Shown one piece after another: positions 19,331 to 29,956 of a stretch of DNA of 30,251 bases. Origin of the DNA: Chara braunii (Eukaryota; Streptophyta; Charophyceae; Charales; Characeae); NCBI GenBank assembly GCA_003427395.1, contig BFEA01000612.1, positions 742,091 through 772,341 of the forward strand, read 5' to 3'. Position numbers and translations under genes: made by a program. The notes under the pieces were generated by a model. It worked only from the letters and a program-made list of their open reading frames with translations, did not search any database and had not been told where the DNA came from. Every line of letters begins with the position of its first letter. The stretch's first letter is position 1.

Positions 19331-19930
19331 GAGCCGGTAAAATCTCGCCAAGCCTTCAGCCTATCCCTCGCCCTATGGATGTGCACACACCCTCTGGTAC
19401 TTGCTGAAGTCAAGTTTGTCTGTTTCTTCTTTCTGCATCGAGTCTATTCTGTCTAGGTGATATTACTCTGTGGATGAAGGATAGGGCCTTGTTGACCAGA
19501 CCCACATGGGCAAAGTAGGGCTAAAGACTGTGTCTGACGACTCGACTGTCCCGGAGGCCTAACCCTCCCAAGGACCGGTACTGACCGGCGGGCTGCTCGG
19601 TGTGCCACGGTCGGGCCGGGTAGGCCCAAAATCCAATGTGTGGGTTGCACAACAGGCCGTCTACGTGTTGAGAGACCTGCTGATCATGTCGTCCTGTCTG
19701 CAACGTTAAATAATTCATGAGGAGCTACGGGGGATATCCTTAAATGTCTCCTCATCAGCAACAGGTCTAGTTGTGACATGCATAGTATAAGTTTAGGCTA
19801 GAGACCCTAGTTGGCAGGATCCCTGTTAGAATTTTGTGAGTCATTAGGTTGAATCTATAGGTTTGTCAGTTAGGGTATAAAGTCTACGTGGTGAGGTTTG
19901 GAACCGTAATCTGGTTGTGCACTTGTCACC
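19331..19930 (+). other. Rest of the untranslated leader of retrotransposon 2
   Basis: No supported coding frame between the TTGACC cluster and the gag start codon. The sequence AGGGTATAAAG lies at 19873-19883, about 50 bp before gag, and could be a second promoter element, but nothing else supports this. Confidence 0.4.
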
Positions 19931-22029
19931 ATGGTTGAGACCCGTAGTGGGACCAACACTAGCCCCTACACCCAGGCACATCAAGAAAAGATGGTCGCCT
20001 TAGTGAGAGAGAACAAGGAGAGGAAAGAGCTCCTTAAACAGGTGATCGCAGAGGAGCAGGCGACGAAGATGAGGGAATTGGAGCAGAAGATGAAGAAAAA
20101 GAAGAAGGCTGCTTAAGAAGAAGCGGCAGTAGAAGCAGAAGCAGAGGAGAGGAAACGCAAGGGGACGACGAAAGAGGACGCAGACATGGAGAAAAAGATC
20201 AACGAGTGGCTAGCTAATTGATCGTTGGGTGAAGATGAGGAGGTGGAGTTTTATGTGCCTCAAGATGAAAGGGATGCGTTAGCCCAGGAGCTAGAAGCAA
20301 TGGAGGACCCTCTGGAAAGACAAGAGAGAGAGGAGGAGAAAAAGTTGGAGTGGAAGCTGAGAATGAAGAGGGAGAAGATGAAGAGAAGGGATGAAGTCAA
20401 TAGGCTGACCGCAGAGGTGGCGAAGGTGAAAGACTGTAGACAAGAAGTGCAGGCGCAACCCGACATGTCTGCCAAGATGGACAAAATGTTGGGATATTTG
20501 GAAGTGTTGAGTGTGACATGGATGGAGCGCCAGGCTAGTTGGGGTCAAGAGGTGGCCCTGAAGGCCATGCGGTCAGGTTTTAAAGATTTTGCGCGCGACA
20601 TGGTCACCCACATTGGGGGCAAAGTTAGGCAATTGAGAGATAGTGTGGGGAAGTTCTGTAAGGGCGCCATCGAAGGTGCCAAAGCGGTAGCTGCTGTAGA
20701 GAGCGAGGCCAGGCCCCACAAGGACCCTGTTAAGCTCAAGTTTCCAGATGCTTACAGGGGGAAGGAGGAGGATAACTTTGATAACTGGGAGGCGAGCGTT
20801 AATAGTTACGTTTACCTACAACATATTTTGACTGAGGAGCAAGTCCTCGTCGCTTTTCAGGCCCTTAAAGATGAAGCGGCTAGTTTTGCCAGGTCCTTAG
20901 CGCGCGCAAGCGGTTGTGAAAACAACCTGGTTGCATATTCTAAAGTCACCCCCTCCCTCAATTCTTCAAGCTCCTGAAGGAGCGATTTGCTGATCCAACG
21001 AGAGGCGTCAGGGCCTCTGACAAGCTGCAGACGATCCACTCGCGACAGTGGAGGAATGCAAGAGTACTCAAGGGCGTCATGGATGACAGTAGCCGTCCCA
21101 TACCATGGGGTCACTGAGACCCAGTTGGTCCAATTGTTTTATCGTGCCATGCCCGAGCCCCTGCGTGGGCATTTCTTTGAGAAGTCTCAACAGGCCGACA
21201 TCACTTATGATGTGCTCAGTAGAGAGGTGGTCCTGTATGAGTCAAAGTCCATGCCAATTTCCACTTTCTGGCACAAGGACTTGGACAAGGGGAAAATGTG
21301 AAAGGGTCGTACCATCTCTGGCCAAGCTATGGCCAAGGATCGTATGATCCTGACCTTAGAGGAAGGTCGTATGGATGAGTTCCCATATAGTCAGATCGAG
21401 TGGGGCCTCGAGGATGAGGAGAGTAGCATGGGGCAGAAGAGGTCCTATGCGTCTGTCGTGGCTGGATGGAGGCCGCAAGGTAGGGTAGGAGGCCAGGGCC
21501 AAAGGGGCCAGGCCATGGGAGGCCGAGGACCGGACGCACATGGGGTTGGTGGACAAGGGAACTGCCAAGTGGGAGGTAGGGGTCAAGGTCCCCCGCTGAA
21601 TCGTCAGGGTTCCTGTCGGTCCCCACCGCGACGAGGTGGAAGGCCAAGTCAAGGAGGATGGAACCCAGGCTTGCCACAGGGCAGGCCCTGGGAAGATTTG
21701 GGCTTGGACCACCGCGTATGGCAGGAACGCGTGGACCGGGGTCAGTGCGTCTACTGTGGTGACCCGACCCATATTATCAAATTTTGTCCTAAGTATAGAT
21801 AGGCCCGATGGGCTGCTCAGCAGTCAAAAGGCAGCTGCCAGTAGGGGTCACAACTGCCCCTACTTCAAGGCCATGTGGGGAAGCGAGTGCGCGCCAACAG
21901 GAAACTACCAACCCACATGAGCCTACGACAGAGGTTGCAGGCCCGTGTAGCTAGCTGTCCAGAAACTGCTTGTGTTAGCGTCTCTCTAGGCACATCCCTC
22001 ACAGGCGTGGAAGAAGATTTAAAGAGAGA
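19931..22029 (+). pseudogene. Gag polyprotein remnant, retrotransposon 2
   Basis: ATG 19931 opens MVETRSGT, a common start of plant Ty3/gypsy Gag. A Lys/Glu-rich coiled coil follows, then a capsid-like region (20700-21290, with KLKFPDAYRGKEEDNFDNW), a Gly/Arg-rich linker and the zinc knuckle CVYCGDPTHIIKFC (CX2CX4HX4C, 21746-21787). Frame 2 is held apart from stops at TAA 20114, TGA 20219, TGA 21299, TAG 21800 and TAG 21842, and a local frame change between about 20955 and 21110. The linker toward pol (TACVSVSLGTSLTGVEEDL) also stays in frame 2 until about 22028, implying one original Gag-Pol frame or a frameshift there. Gag packages the element RNA; this copy is broken. Confidence 0.88.
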
Positions 22030-22794
22030 ATGCCTGCCTGGGCCAAAATGAAGAAGGAGAGTAAAGGACAACTGATTTTGGTAGATGTAGAAGTATTTAG
22101 AGGTAGAGTAGGGGCCCTTATAGACTCAGGGGCCACCTGTAGTTATATCAGCCGTAGGGCGCTGAAGAAGCTGAAATTAGGATTGAAAGTCCAAAACTTT
22201 ACAGACTCCATAGTCAGGGTCATTGGTGACAACCTCACAATGCGAGTTGAGGACTACGTAGAGGGAGTCCAGGGGTACATCCGCCTAGAGAAAGATGGGA
22301 AGGTGGAGAAAGTTCTCCATTCCCTGACTCTCCTCGTTCAGGATGACCTTCCTTTCGACAAAGTGTTAGGAATGGATTGGGAAGAGGCAGCAGGGGCCAC
22401 ACTCCATTTGAGAGAGCATGAGTGTAGGCTCCCTAGTCCGTCAGGCGAGGTTAAGACTGCCCGCCTGTTTCATGTGTCAGGTGTAGACAACACTCCAACA
22501 CATTGCTGTCTCAGTGCTCCCGCGTTCACGCGATCAGTGCAAAAGGAGAAGTTAGAGGAGCAGGTCTTTGTAGTGCATGTCAGACCTGTTACTGAGGCTA
22601 AGGAAGAGGTGACTTCCACTAATCCAACCATAGCCAAGCTGCTGGAAGAATTCAAAAATTTAACTGCGTCGCCGACAGGAGTAGTGTCGCGACCCATCCA
22701 ACACAGGATAGAGATAGAGCCTGGCAGTAGAACTCCCAAGGGAGCAATCTACAGGATGTCCCCTAAAGAGTTAGAGGAGTTGCGCAAACAGTAA
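22030..22794 (+). pseudogene. Aspartic protease region of Pol, retrotransposon 2
   Basis: A 254-codon open stretch in frame 1. The active site LIDSGATCSYIS is canonical. LPFDKVLGMDWEE marks the second half of the fold. The C-terminal part (RPIQHRIEIEPGSRTPKG) is the usual lead-in to RT. It ends at TAA 22792, where retrotransposon 1 has Leu, so this is a point nonsense change inside Pol. The protease itself looks functional in sequence, but it lacks an in-frame link to Gag. Confidence 0.9.
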
Positions 22795-23581
22795 GACAAG
22801 CTCCTTGAGAAGGGTTGGATCAGGCCCACTTTGTCTCCTTTTGGAGCACCAGTCCTGTTTGTCCCCAAGAAGGAAGGAGAGCTTCGTATGTGTATAGACT
22901 ATACGGGTTTGAATGCGATTACTGTGAAGAATGCTGAACCGCTGCCCAGGATAGACGATCTTCTAGATCGGGTGCAGGGTTGTAAGTATTTCTCTAAGAT
23001 AGATTTAAAGTCTAGGTATCATCAGATAGAGGTTCACCCTGATGAGCAATACAAGACTGCGTTCCGGACTAGATATGGGCACTATGAGTTTATAGTCATG
23101 CCCTTCGGACTGACCAACGCGCCAGCTACGTTTCAGCGTTGCATAAACGATCTGTTTAGACCATGGTTAGATAGATTTGTTGTAGTCTATTTAAATGATA
23201 TTTTAGTTTTCAGCAAGACCCTCTAGGAGCATCAAGGTCCTTTGAGGCAGGTCTTGGAGAAGCTACGAGATGCTAACTTCAAGATCAACGCAAAGAAGTG
23301 CGAGTGGACCACGACACAAGTCCTACACTTGGGCCACGTATTACACGAAGATGTTATTAAGATAGCGACAATTAAAGACTGGCCAACGCCCCGCACATTG
23401 ACAAAGTTGCGGTCGTTTTAAGGCCTAACCAACTATTACAGAAAGTTCGTGAGGAACTTCTCTACCATCGCCGCTCCCCTGCGCCGATTGGTGGCAATGG
23501 GACAAAGAATGTACATCTGCGCTCAAGAAGTTAAAGCGCGCGTTAATAGCGTACCCTGTCCTCAAAGTACCAAATCCGTCT
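22795..23581 (+). pseudogene. Reverse transcriptase remnant, retrotransposon 2
   Basis: Motifs in order: [33 protein letters not shown] (motif A Asp kept, the usual Gly is Arg), [13 protein letters not shown] (motif B) and [13 protein letters not shown] (motif C). YxDD reads YLND, a single-base GAT to AAT change of the first catalytic Asp. The thumb and connection follow (KKCEWTTTQVLHLGHV, NYYRKFVRNFS). Stops: TAG 23224, TAA 23419. The frame changes from 1 to 2 near 23515, and a few residues appear to be lost at that point. Confidence 0.93.
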
Positions 23582-23990
23582 TTGCCATTTGTCGTCACCA
23601 CGGATGCGAGCCAGTATGGAATAGGCGCCGTGTTGCAACAAGACGACGACAATGGCTACAGACCCGTAGAGTTCATGTCAGCGAGGATGCCCTCAAAAAA
23701 GGTAGTTACCTCGACGTACGAGAGAGAACTCTACGCTCTCGGGCAGGCTTTGGAGCATTGGAAGCATTATATGCTTGGGAGGCACTTCAAAGTATACTCA
23801 GACCACGAAACTCTTAGATGGTTGAAGACCTAGGCCAAAATGACACCTAAGTTAACTGGGTGGGCCGCTGAAATAGACCAGTATGACTTTGAGCTCAAGC
23901 CAGTGAAGGGCAAGTACAACGTAGTTGCGGATGCTCTGAGTAGGAGATCAGATTACTTTGGAGCCATAGTACACTATCTAGATATAGGGA
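23582..23990 (+). pseudogene. RNase H remnant, retrotransposon 2
   Basis: Frame 2: VVTTDASQYGIGAVLQQ, TYERELYALGQALEHW, YSDHETLRWLKT and VVADALSRR carry the expected Asp, Glu, Asp and Asp. The only break is TAG 23831, at a position that is Gln (CAG) in retrotransposon 1, consistent with a C to T change. Confidence 0.9.
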
Positions 23991-24976
23991 GAGGCCTGCA
24001 GGAGAAAGTAAGACGAGCGTATGCGCAAGACCCTATCTATAGTGACCTCCTCAAAAGAGTCAAGGAGGTCCCGGAGACCAAACCACATTACCGCACTACA
24101 AAAGGATTGTTGTTTGAGAAGACAAATGTATTCGACTATCTATGCGTTCCCAACAGTGAGGAAATTCGCAATCTGATCCTAGGGGAATGCCATGACACAG
24201 AGGGACACTTTGGTTGGCAAAAGACATTAGCCAATCTGATGCGTGCGTACACCTGGCCAGAGATGAAGAATGACTGCATAGAGTATGTTCGCAGTTGTAA
24301 AGTGTGCCAAAGGAATAAGACTACTACGCGCGCACCCCTAGGTCTTCTCAGACCTTTGCCCATTCCTGATCAGCCGGGAGAGTCAGTGTGCATAGACTTT
24401 ATGGATACTCAAGTCAAGAGTAGACATGGTAAGAGCCAAGTCATGGTCATAGTTGACCGATTTAGCAAGTATGCCGTTTTTGTTCCTTTGCCTGCAAAAT
24501 CATGCACAAAATTAGTTATTCAGAGGTTTTTTTATCATTGGGTTAGTGAGAATGGAGTCCCACTGTCAATCGTTAGCGATAGGGACAGTCGTTTCACAAG
24601 CCAGAACTTACAAGAACTCGTGCGAGTTTACGGGTCAAAGTTGTTGATGTCGTCTGGCCGCCACCCAGAGACCAACGGTCAAACTGAGCCGATGAACAAG
24701 ATCCTGCAGCAAGTTTTGCGCATGTACATTAGACCGGATTAGATCAACTGGGACGAGATGTTACCCAAGGTAGCTAGTGCTTATAACAACAACGTGCATT
24801 TGTCTACTTGTCGCACTCCCAATGAGTTGCACAAGTCCTTTAGACCGCGCAGACCGTTTGAAGGGCTGAACCGGGATCAGATTCATAGGCTACCGCCCGA
24901 TACCAAGGAGTTTGCGATACAGCACGAGAAAGAGATAGCAATTGTTGTTGAGAACCTCAGGAAGGCCCAACACTGA
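23991..24976 (+). pseudogene. Integrase remnant with intact D,D35E, retrotransposon 2
   Basis: HHCC zinc site (HDTEGH, CKVCQRNK), then Asp in CIDFMDT, Asp in VSDRDSRFTS and, 35 residues on, Glu in NGQTEPMN. Unlike retrotransposon 1, all three catalytic residues are present. TAG at 24740 replaces a Gln (CAA in retrotransposon 1), and TGA at 24974 also falls where retrotransposon 1 has Gln. It would insert cDNA in the nucleus if expressed whole. Confidence 0.93.
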
Positions 24977-25483
24977 ATGATAGAACAGGCTAGTAAGCAC
25001 CGTCGCCCGTCGCAGTTTCAGCTAGGCAACTTAGTCTGGGTCAAGTCTAAGGACTTTGCACCTGAGGAGAACATCTCACAGAAGTTACTGCCTGCATATA
25101 GAGGATCGTGGCCGGTTCTAGAAGTCAAGGGCGGAGAGGACGGACCGTCCTACACTATAGAGATTCCAGCACACCTCCATACCTACCCATTGTTTCATGC
25201 TTCAAAATTGTTGCCGTGTGTCACAAGTCAACAGTTCCCTTCAAAAAGATCCATGATCCCTCCGGATATGGATGGAAGTTATGACATTGACGGCATTGTA
25301 GATGAGGATGTGTTCAGAACAGGAGGTAGAGGTCATCCCCAGAAACAGTATAAGGTCCGGGTTGCTTATGAAGAACCGGAAGACGACCGCTGGTTTACAA
25401 GGACAGAACTTCTAGAAACAGCTCCCGACATAGTCACAGCCTATGAACGGGATAGAAAGGGTAAAGGTCCTGCCTTGGACTGA
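24977..25483 (+). pseudogene. Integrase C-terminus with chromodomain, retrotransposon 2
   Basis: 168 open codons: GNLVWVKSKDF, LLPAYRGSWPVLE and LFHASKLLP are the SH3-like integrase tail of Ty3/gypsy elements. YDIDGIVDED, QKQYKVRVAYEEPEDDRW and TAYERDRK have the spacing of a chromodomain (YEVE.I, YLV.W, W.P). This marks the element as a chromovirus; the domain reads histone marks or other chromatin features. The stop at 25481-25483 is the natural Pol end, 13 bp before the 3' LTR. Confidence 0.85.
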
Positions 25484-25496
25484 AATATTCTCGGAG

Positions 25497-26354
25497 TGAA
25501 ACGTTTTTCACCTCTTTGCAGTAGCAGACGGAGATCCCAGGGTTCGATCCCTAGACCTTGCCCTATCTGTGTACAGTACCTGTGTAGACCCCGAGAGTTG
25601 AACCTGTGACCTGTGTATTCGCAAACAGTTGATAGGTTGTCATAGGTCCGTAGGTAGTAGGGGTTTTAGTTGTAGACCTGTAGGATAGAAGTCTTAGCGA
25701 GTTCCAGAAGTCTTAGCTGTAATCCTTCTAGAAGGTCGGCAAGTGGGCAAGTGGTCAAGTGGTGAGTCAAGTGGTGGACTAAACCGCAGTGTGATTGCAG
25801 TACGAGTCCGGTGGGATAGCAGTGAGTCCCTAGTCAGTCAGCGGTACGGTCCAGTCAGTCCCAGTCGAGTCCAGCAAGTACTGCAAGGGACTGTGAGCAT
25901 CATGGGTCGATGGCAAAGGGCAGACCAACGAGTTTCAGAAGTATAAATCAAGAGGCAGCGCCCAGCCATTCATTCATTCCTGCGTGAGCCATGCGGAAGC
26001 GCTGCCACAGCGACTTGTGCAAGGAGGTCTGCAAAGAGCCCGGAGCTGAAGTGGGCGAGAGAGAAGGAGCGTAGCATAGCGATAGGGTAGTTACGGCCAT
26101 AGCCGCCATAGCTAGAGTTAGTGTGAAGTGTGTGTGTGTATGTGTGAGTGTTCAGAGTGATGCGTGTGGGATATCCAAGGTGATCCGGGGTATGTGAACA
26201 GTGAGTAGTTTGGGCGCTGAGTCGCCATAGCCAGTTGGAAGTGAACTTGTATCTGGATGTCATATCTCTGAGTTTTGAGTGGGCGCATGTCGCGAGTTCG
26301 CTGCGCTACTGTTTACATGCATGAAAAGTGTGAATGGAAACGAGTCTGATTGCA
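25497..26354 (+). repeat. 3' LTR of retrotransposon 2
   Basis: TGAAACG...GATTGCA, matching 17493-18342 with scattered substitutions and the two length differences noted for the 5' copy. TATAAAT is at 25942-25948. No convincing polypurine tract immediately precedes it; GGGATAGAAAGGGTAAAGG at 25449-25467 is the nearest candidate. Confidence 0.95.
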
Positions 26355-26600
26355 CCAGGCCCGATTTGCCTTAATTGGCGAGGTGCCTGGCTGGCACTTA
26401 CTTCCCATAGCGTGATAGGTCAGTAGATTAGGTTAGGACTAACCCTAATTAGCGCTAATTAGGTTAATCGTAATTAGCAATTTTCTAATTGTGCGCTTTA
26501 TGGAGAGAGCCGCCAAACCTAAAAATGGACTTCAAGCGACCTAATTAACTATGTAAGATTGCAACTTTGTTATTAATGATAACAGAGTACAGGTGTAGAT
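26355..26600. other. Spacer after retrotransposon 2
   Basis: Moderately A+T-rich sequence with repeated TAATTAGCG/CTAATTAGG-type words (26445-26480). No gene seen. Confidence 0.4.

Positions 26601-26631
<31 letters not shown>
26601..26631. repeat. (AATC)n microsatellite
   Basis: Nearly eight perfect AATC units. The complementary (TTGA)n occurs at 30182-30209. Confidence 0.95.
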
Positions 26632-26774
26632 GGTGACTCATCAATTGCTGGTCTGCTCCGATTCCAAACTGTTGCATACTCGTGAAACACAGTCATAAGT
26701 ATGGCGCAGATTCCCAGAACCGACCAGATAATACAGAGTAAGTACGAAATACAGCGGAAGACTTGATACACATG

Positions 26775-26840
26775 GACTGACTCAGCCTTGACTCAGACTG
26801 ACTCAGCCCTGACTCAGACTGACTCAGCCCTGACTCAGAC
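26775..26840 (+). repeat. Three 21-bp units carrying six TGACTCA motifs
   Basis: GACTGACTCAGCCCTGACTCA repeats at 26775, 26796 and 26817. TGACTCA is the palindromic core bound by AP-1/GCN4-type bZIP proteins. No gene is identified next to it. Confidence 0.9.
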
Positions 26841-27254
26841 TGCAACGAGTCTCTCACAAGCATGCATCAGTGGTGTGACGGCCCTGGCCTTGAACACGGA
26901 AGAGGAGGCCGGGGGCTGATCTCATACACGGATGAATGGAGGGGGGAGGAGAGACGAAGGGAGGAGGCGAGGGAAGATGACGTCAACTCAATGTTTCCAA
27001 AAATGGAATCTTGAAATGCCAGAGGTAGCGAAAATCCGAAATGTCATGAATACAGAGTCTCACAATGTTTCAGATATCGATCTCACAATGTCAAGATACA
27101 TCTCCAGAGGGAAATGGAGTCAGATCCCAAAGTAGTCCTCAACCTGCAGTCCCAATGTTGCTATCTCCAATATCATCAGAACTCATAACCATCCTTCGTA
27201 CTCATGGTAGCCCAGTAGGAGGCACCCAAGAGTAGACAGCGACTTAGAGGGTAG

Positions 27255-27294
<40 letters not shown>

Positions 27295-27920
27295 GAGGAG
27301 GAAGAAGAGGGAGGGAAGGCGAAGCCTTTCTCCCTGGTACCTGGCGATGCATCAATGGCGCTGCAGGGCTGGGCTCTGGGCCGCGGGCTGGGCCAGAGGC
27401 TGGCGCTACTCGCTGCTGCGCTGTTCTTCCTTGCTGCTGCGCTAATTCCCTCCTCGCTGCCGCTCATGCTAACGCTGAAGTGTCGCGCTAATCCTGAAGC
27501 CTAACCTCCTGTCCACTAACCTCCCCTACTGAGGCTGGTACCCAGCTAATATAGTGCTGGGTGTTGGACCGGTACCGGCCTGGCGCTTGTGGCCGTTGGC
27601 CTCGACCTATGGTCTGAACCGCCGTGACCCCTGGTCCTTAGGCCTAAACTAGCCTAACAACGGAGCCGGGCCCTAACTGGGGCCCGTGTGCTATCAGTAT
27701 GCCACATCCAGGCAAGTTTCCTCCCTTTATTTCTGTTTCCGAATTCTTTTGGTCAAGTCGTGTACTTTCTTTGGAGTTGCAGACCATCAGACAGTGGACC
27801 CGGTTTCCAGCACAAGCTTCAAGACCCCTGGTTGAGATGTGGAGGGATTCCCCGCCTCATTCCATTGCTTTTTATAATATAATAAGCTGCAACTTGTTAT
27901 ACAAACAAAGAAAAAAAAAA
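26841..27920. other. Unassigned region with (GA)n and an LTR-like minus-strand stretch
   Basis: Holds a bZIP-type palindrome TGACGTCA at 26978-26985, (GA)n at 27257-27291, and GCTGCTGCGCT repeats near 27410-27445. On the minus strand, CCAGCACTATATTAGCTGGG (27542-27561) resembles the TATA regions of the LTRs, so a minus-strand LTR fragment is possible. No partner copy was found. Open frames are short. Confidence 0.35.
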
Positions 27921-28117
27921 GGGGTAACTATCCAGGAGTCCCCAAAACAGTTTGAAATTACACTTGGGGCCAAAACAAGTTTCAAGTTGCATTTCGGGCA
28001 ATGTATACAAGCCAGGTACATTTCACTGTATACAGTGTCCGCATTGCAATTAGAAATTCTTTTTGGCCCCAAGTGTGATTTCAGACTGTTATCCTGACTT
28101 CCGTGTAGTTCTGCCCC
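27921..28117. repeat. 197-bp foldback (imperfect inverted repeat)
   Basis: Inner arms of 56 nt (27954-28009 and 28027-28082) pair at about 46 positions round a 17-nt loop. The core ACACTTGGGGCCAAAA is matched exactly, and TGTATAC lies next to the loop. Weaker pairing continues outward to GGGG at 27921 and CCCC at 28117, past AACAGT/ACTGTT. A-run and C-run tracts lie outside. A MITE or a long hairpin RNA precursor are both possible. Confidence 0.85.
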
Positions 28118-28592
28118 CCCCCCCCCACCACACACACACAAAAAAAAAAAGAAAAAAAAGAAAGAAGGGGACACCCCTGAAGAGGGTCTCATCCGCCGAG
28201 GTCAGAGGGCCCACCCACTGTGTTGTAACCAGCAATCTGTGGCTGCAATGCAAGGAACCAGGCCATGTATCATGAATGTACTATTCTCCTAATATGTACA
28301 TTCTCCCCCAGATACACTGCAGCACCCCAATATTCTCGCCAATTTCAAATTCTGCATGCTACTACAAAACTAGAAAACTACAAAACTTTTTTTTTTTTTT
28401 TTTAACTATACTCTTCTCTTAATTTTACCACACACTACCTACCTACCACTACTCCTACCTATAGGCATACGGGGAAACCCGTAGCATACCAGAGCCAAGT
28501 TTCTACGACCCCTCGAGCCTGCAGGATACCGGCCAGGGGACGGCAGGTAGCACCAGGGATAAAGCGGACCAAAGAACATTGATAATAAACTG
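28118..28592. other. Low-complexity spacer, then transcript-like 3' end
   Basis: C-run and (CA)n with A-runs (28114-28160), a T-run (28388-28402), CTACCTACCTACC (28436-28448), then ordinary sequence ending in AATAAA (28584-28589), three bases before a 47-base poly-A. The last 150 bp could be the 3' end of a retroposed transcript. Confidence 0.45.

Positions 28593-28639
<47 letters not shown>
28593..28639 (+). repeat. Poly-A tract of 47, after AATAAA
   Basis: An uninterrupted A-run three bases after AATAAA, as in a reverse-transcribed polyadenylated RNA. The sequence just after it is CTGAAG and just before it is AAACTG. A long target duplication was not found. Confidence 0.7.
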
Positions 28640-28641
<2 letters not shown>

Positions 28642-29717
28642 GAAGAACTACCTCAACAACCTCTCCTGAGCCACAAAACCAGCATCACTATCCTCATGTT
28701 ATCAAATAGAAGCAGCAAGCAAACAGTTCTACGACCAGCAAACAGCAAACAGGTAGCTCCACTAGAGTACCTCTCGAGATGGACCAAAAACAAAAATGAT
28801 GGAGGTGTATGTTTCCATGTTCTAGAGGAAGATTCACTATGGTTTTGCACATTTCGAGACTACTGAATGGAGGCTCACTAGGTCTTCGTCCTCTCACGGG
28901 CAAGATCCCGCGCTCCCGGTTATCCGAACCAACATCGACTCCATATAACACTCGATGCAACCTTCTCTCTCAAAGTTAGTACGTCGGAGGAAGATGGCGG
29001 AATCTAAGCTCTCTTCCCCTCGTGGGGGCGTCGACCGCGTGCGTGGACGCAGACGGTTGACGTCACCAGTGCGGGGACGAGACGATCCAAGCAATGATTA
29101 CCAGTTCGCAAATGAAAAAGGCGAGGGGGAGAGGGAGAGTAAGTTACATCGAGACTGCGGGTGCACGCAGGAAGGGCCGCGGAGGGGAGGGGAACAATGG
29201 GGCTAACACACTCATACTCCGAAGCAGACGGTTCCCCAAGTCAGTTTCCCCATCCCCGCCTGGACGAGTACATATACACATACATGCATGCAATCAACAA
29301 TCCTTGACAGGACATCTAATCATCCATGGACCTTCGACTTCACTTGTGCGCACAACCAACGCCCATCAATCGGGGCTTCACACACACAACATGCATAGAC
29401 AAAGCAGCAATGGAGATAAAAGTGAGTCCTTCTTGTACACAAAAAAATCAATTAACTGCCGCCCCTAGGCGCAGCCTTCAAACCACCCAAGACCGCCGAC
29501 CACCATAGCCACAAGGCCCTGCCGCGGCCGGCGTCCAATCCCCACCACTGCTCAGTCCCTCCGACAGCTTCGCCCCGAGACTACCGCGGGTCCACCCCAC
29601 GTCGTCACTCCGCCCGTCCTTGGGCTTGTCGAGCCTGTTCGGCGCCGCGGACTCTCGCGCATAGCTCGCGCAGCATTGCAGCCGAGATCAAAGAAGAAGA
29701 GAGGAGAGGGTTGCGCG
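28640..29717. other. Unassigned region
   Basis: No protein family was recognised on either strand. Contains a TGACGTCA palindrome at 29058-29065 and, after 29460, G+C-rich sequence with short minus-strand frames. If the minus-strand TATA box at 29718-29726 is real, the G+C-rich part (29550-29690) would be the start of its transcript. Confidence 0.35.
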
Positions 29718-29726
29718 AATTTATAG
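29718..29726 (-). promoter_or_regulatory. Candidate minus-strand TATA box
   Basis: On the minus strand CGCTATAAATTCGCG is followed by a pyrimidine-rich stretch (TCTCCTCTCTTCTTC) typical of plant transcription starts, then ATG at 29673-29671. That ATG opens only 23 codons before TGA. A promoter for a host or element transcript running toward lower coordinates is possible; the product is unknown. Confidence 0.4.
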
Positions 29727-29915
29727 CGCGGGAGGCGGCGGGTTGTCAGCGCGAGTTGCGGGCAGCAGGGAAACACCCGCGAACGCGTCCGCAGGGTCGA
29801 GCTCGGATCGCGGACCCAAATGGGTCCGCATCCGCGGCCTACCTGGTCCGCAATGTGGACACGATTTTACACGAATTTTCCTGAATTAAATAATAGGTAA
29901 AAAAAAAAAAAGAAC

Positions 29916-29956
29916 ATATGGGGTTGTAGGGAATTTTGAGCCCTACAACCCCATAT
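29916..29956. repeat. Perfect 16-bp hairpin
   Basis: ATATGGGGTTGTAGGG (29916-29931), loop AATTTTGAG, CCCTACAACCCCATAT (29941-29956). It is followed by TATATATATTTTTT. Could be a MITE relic or an RNA hairpin; no neighbour explains it. Confidence 0.9.

Larger units (their letters stand above)
17493..26354 (+). mobile_element. Ty3/gypsy LTR retrotransposon 2 (chromovirus type), degenerate
   Basis: LTRs of 850 and 858 bp with TG...CA ends, a good initiator-Met PBS, and gag, protease, RT, RNase H, integrase and chromodomain in Ty3/gypsy order. At least ten in-frame stops and three frame changes disable it, but the integrase D,D35E is intact. LTRs look about 95% identical by eye. Flanks (GCTAG on the left, CCAGG on the right) do not form a 5-bp target duplication, so the insertion may be rearranged or the border differs slightly. 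Confidence 0.95.

Noticed and set aside
4500-22030. Programmed Gag-Pol frameshifting
   Set aside because: The frame changes occur at different places in the two elements (before the zinc knuckle in 1, near the protease in 2), so random damage is the simpler reading.
2593-25483. Genetic code reassignment of TAA/TAG to explain the many in-frame stops
   Set aside because: Stops replace Leu, Glu, Gln and Trp codons alike and occur with frameshifts, which is decay rather than recoding.
17488-26359. Target site duplication for retrotransposon 2
   Set aside because: GCTAG and CCAGG do not match; no alternative border gave a convincing 5-bp repeat.
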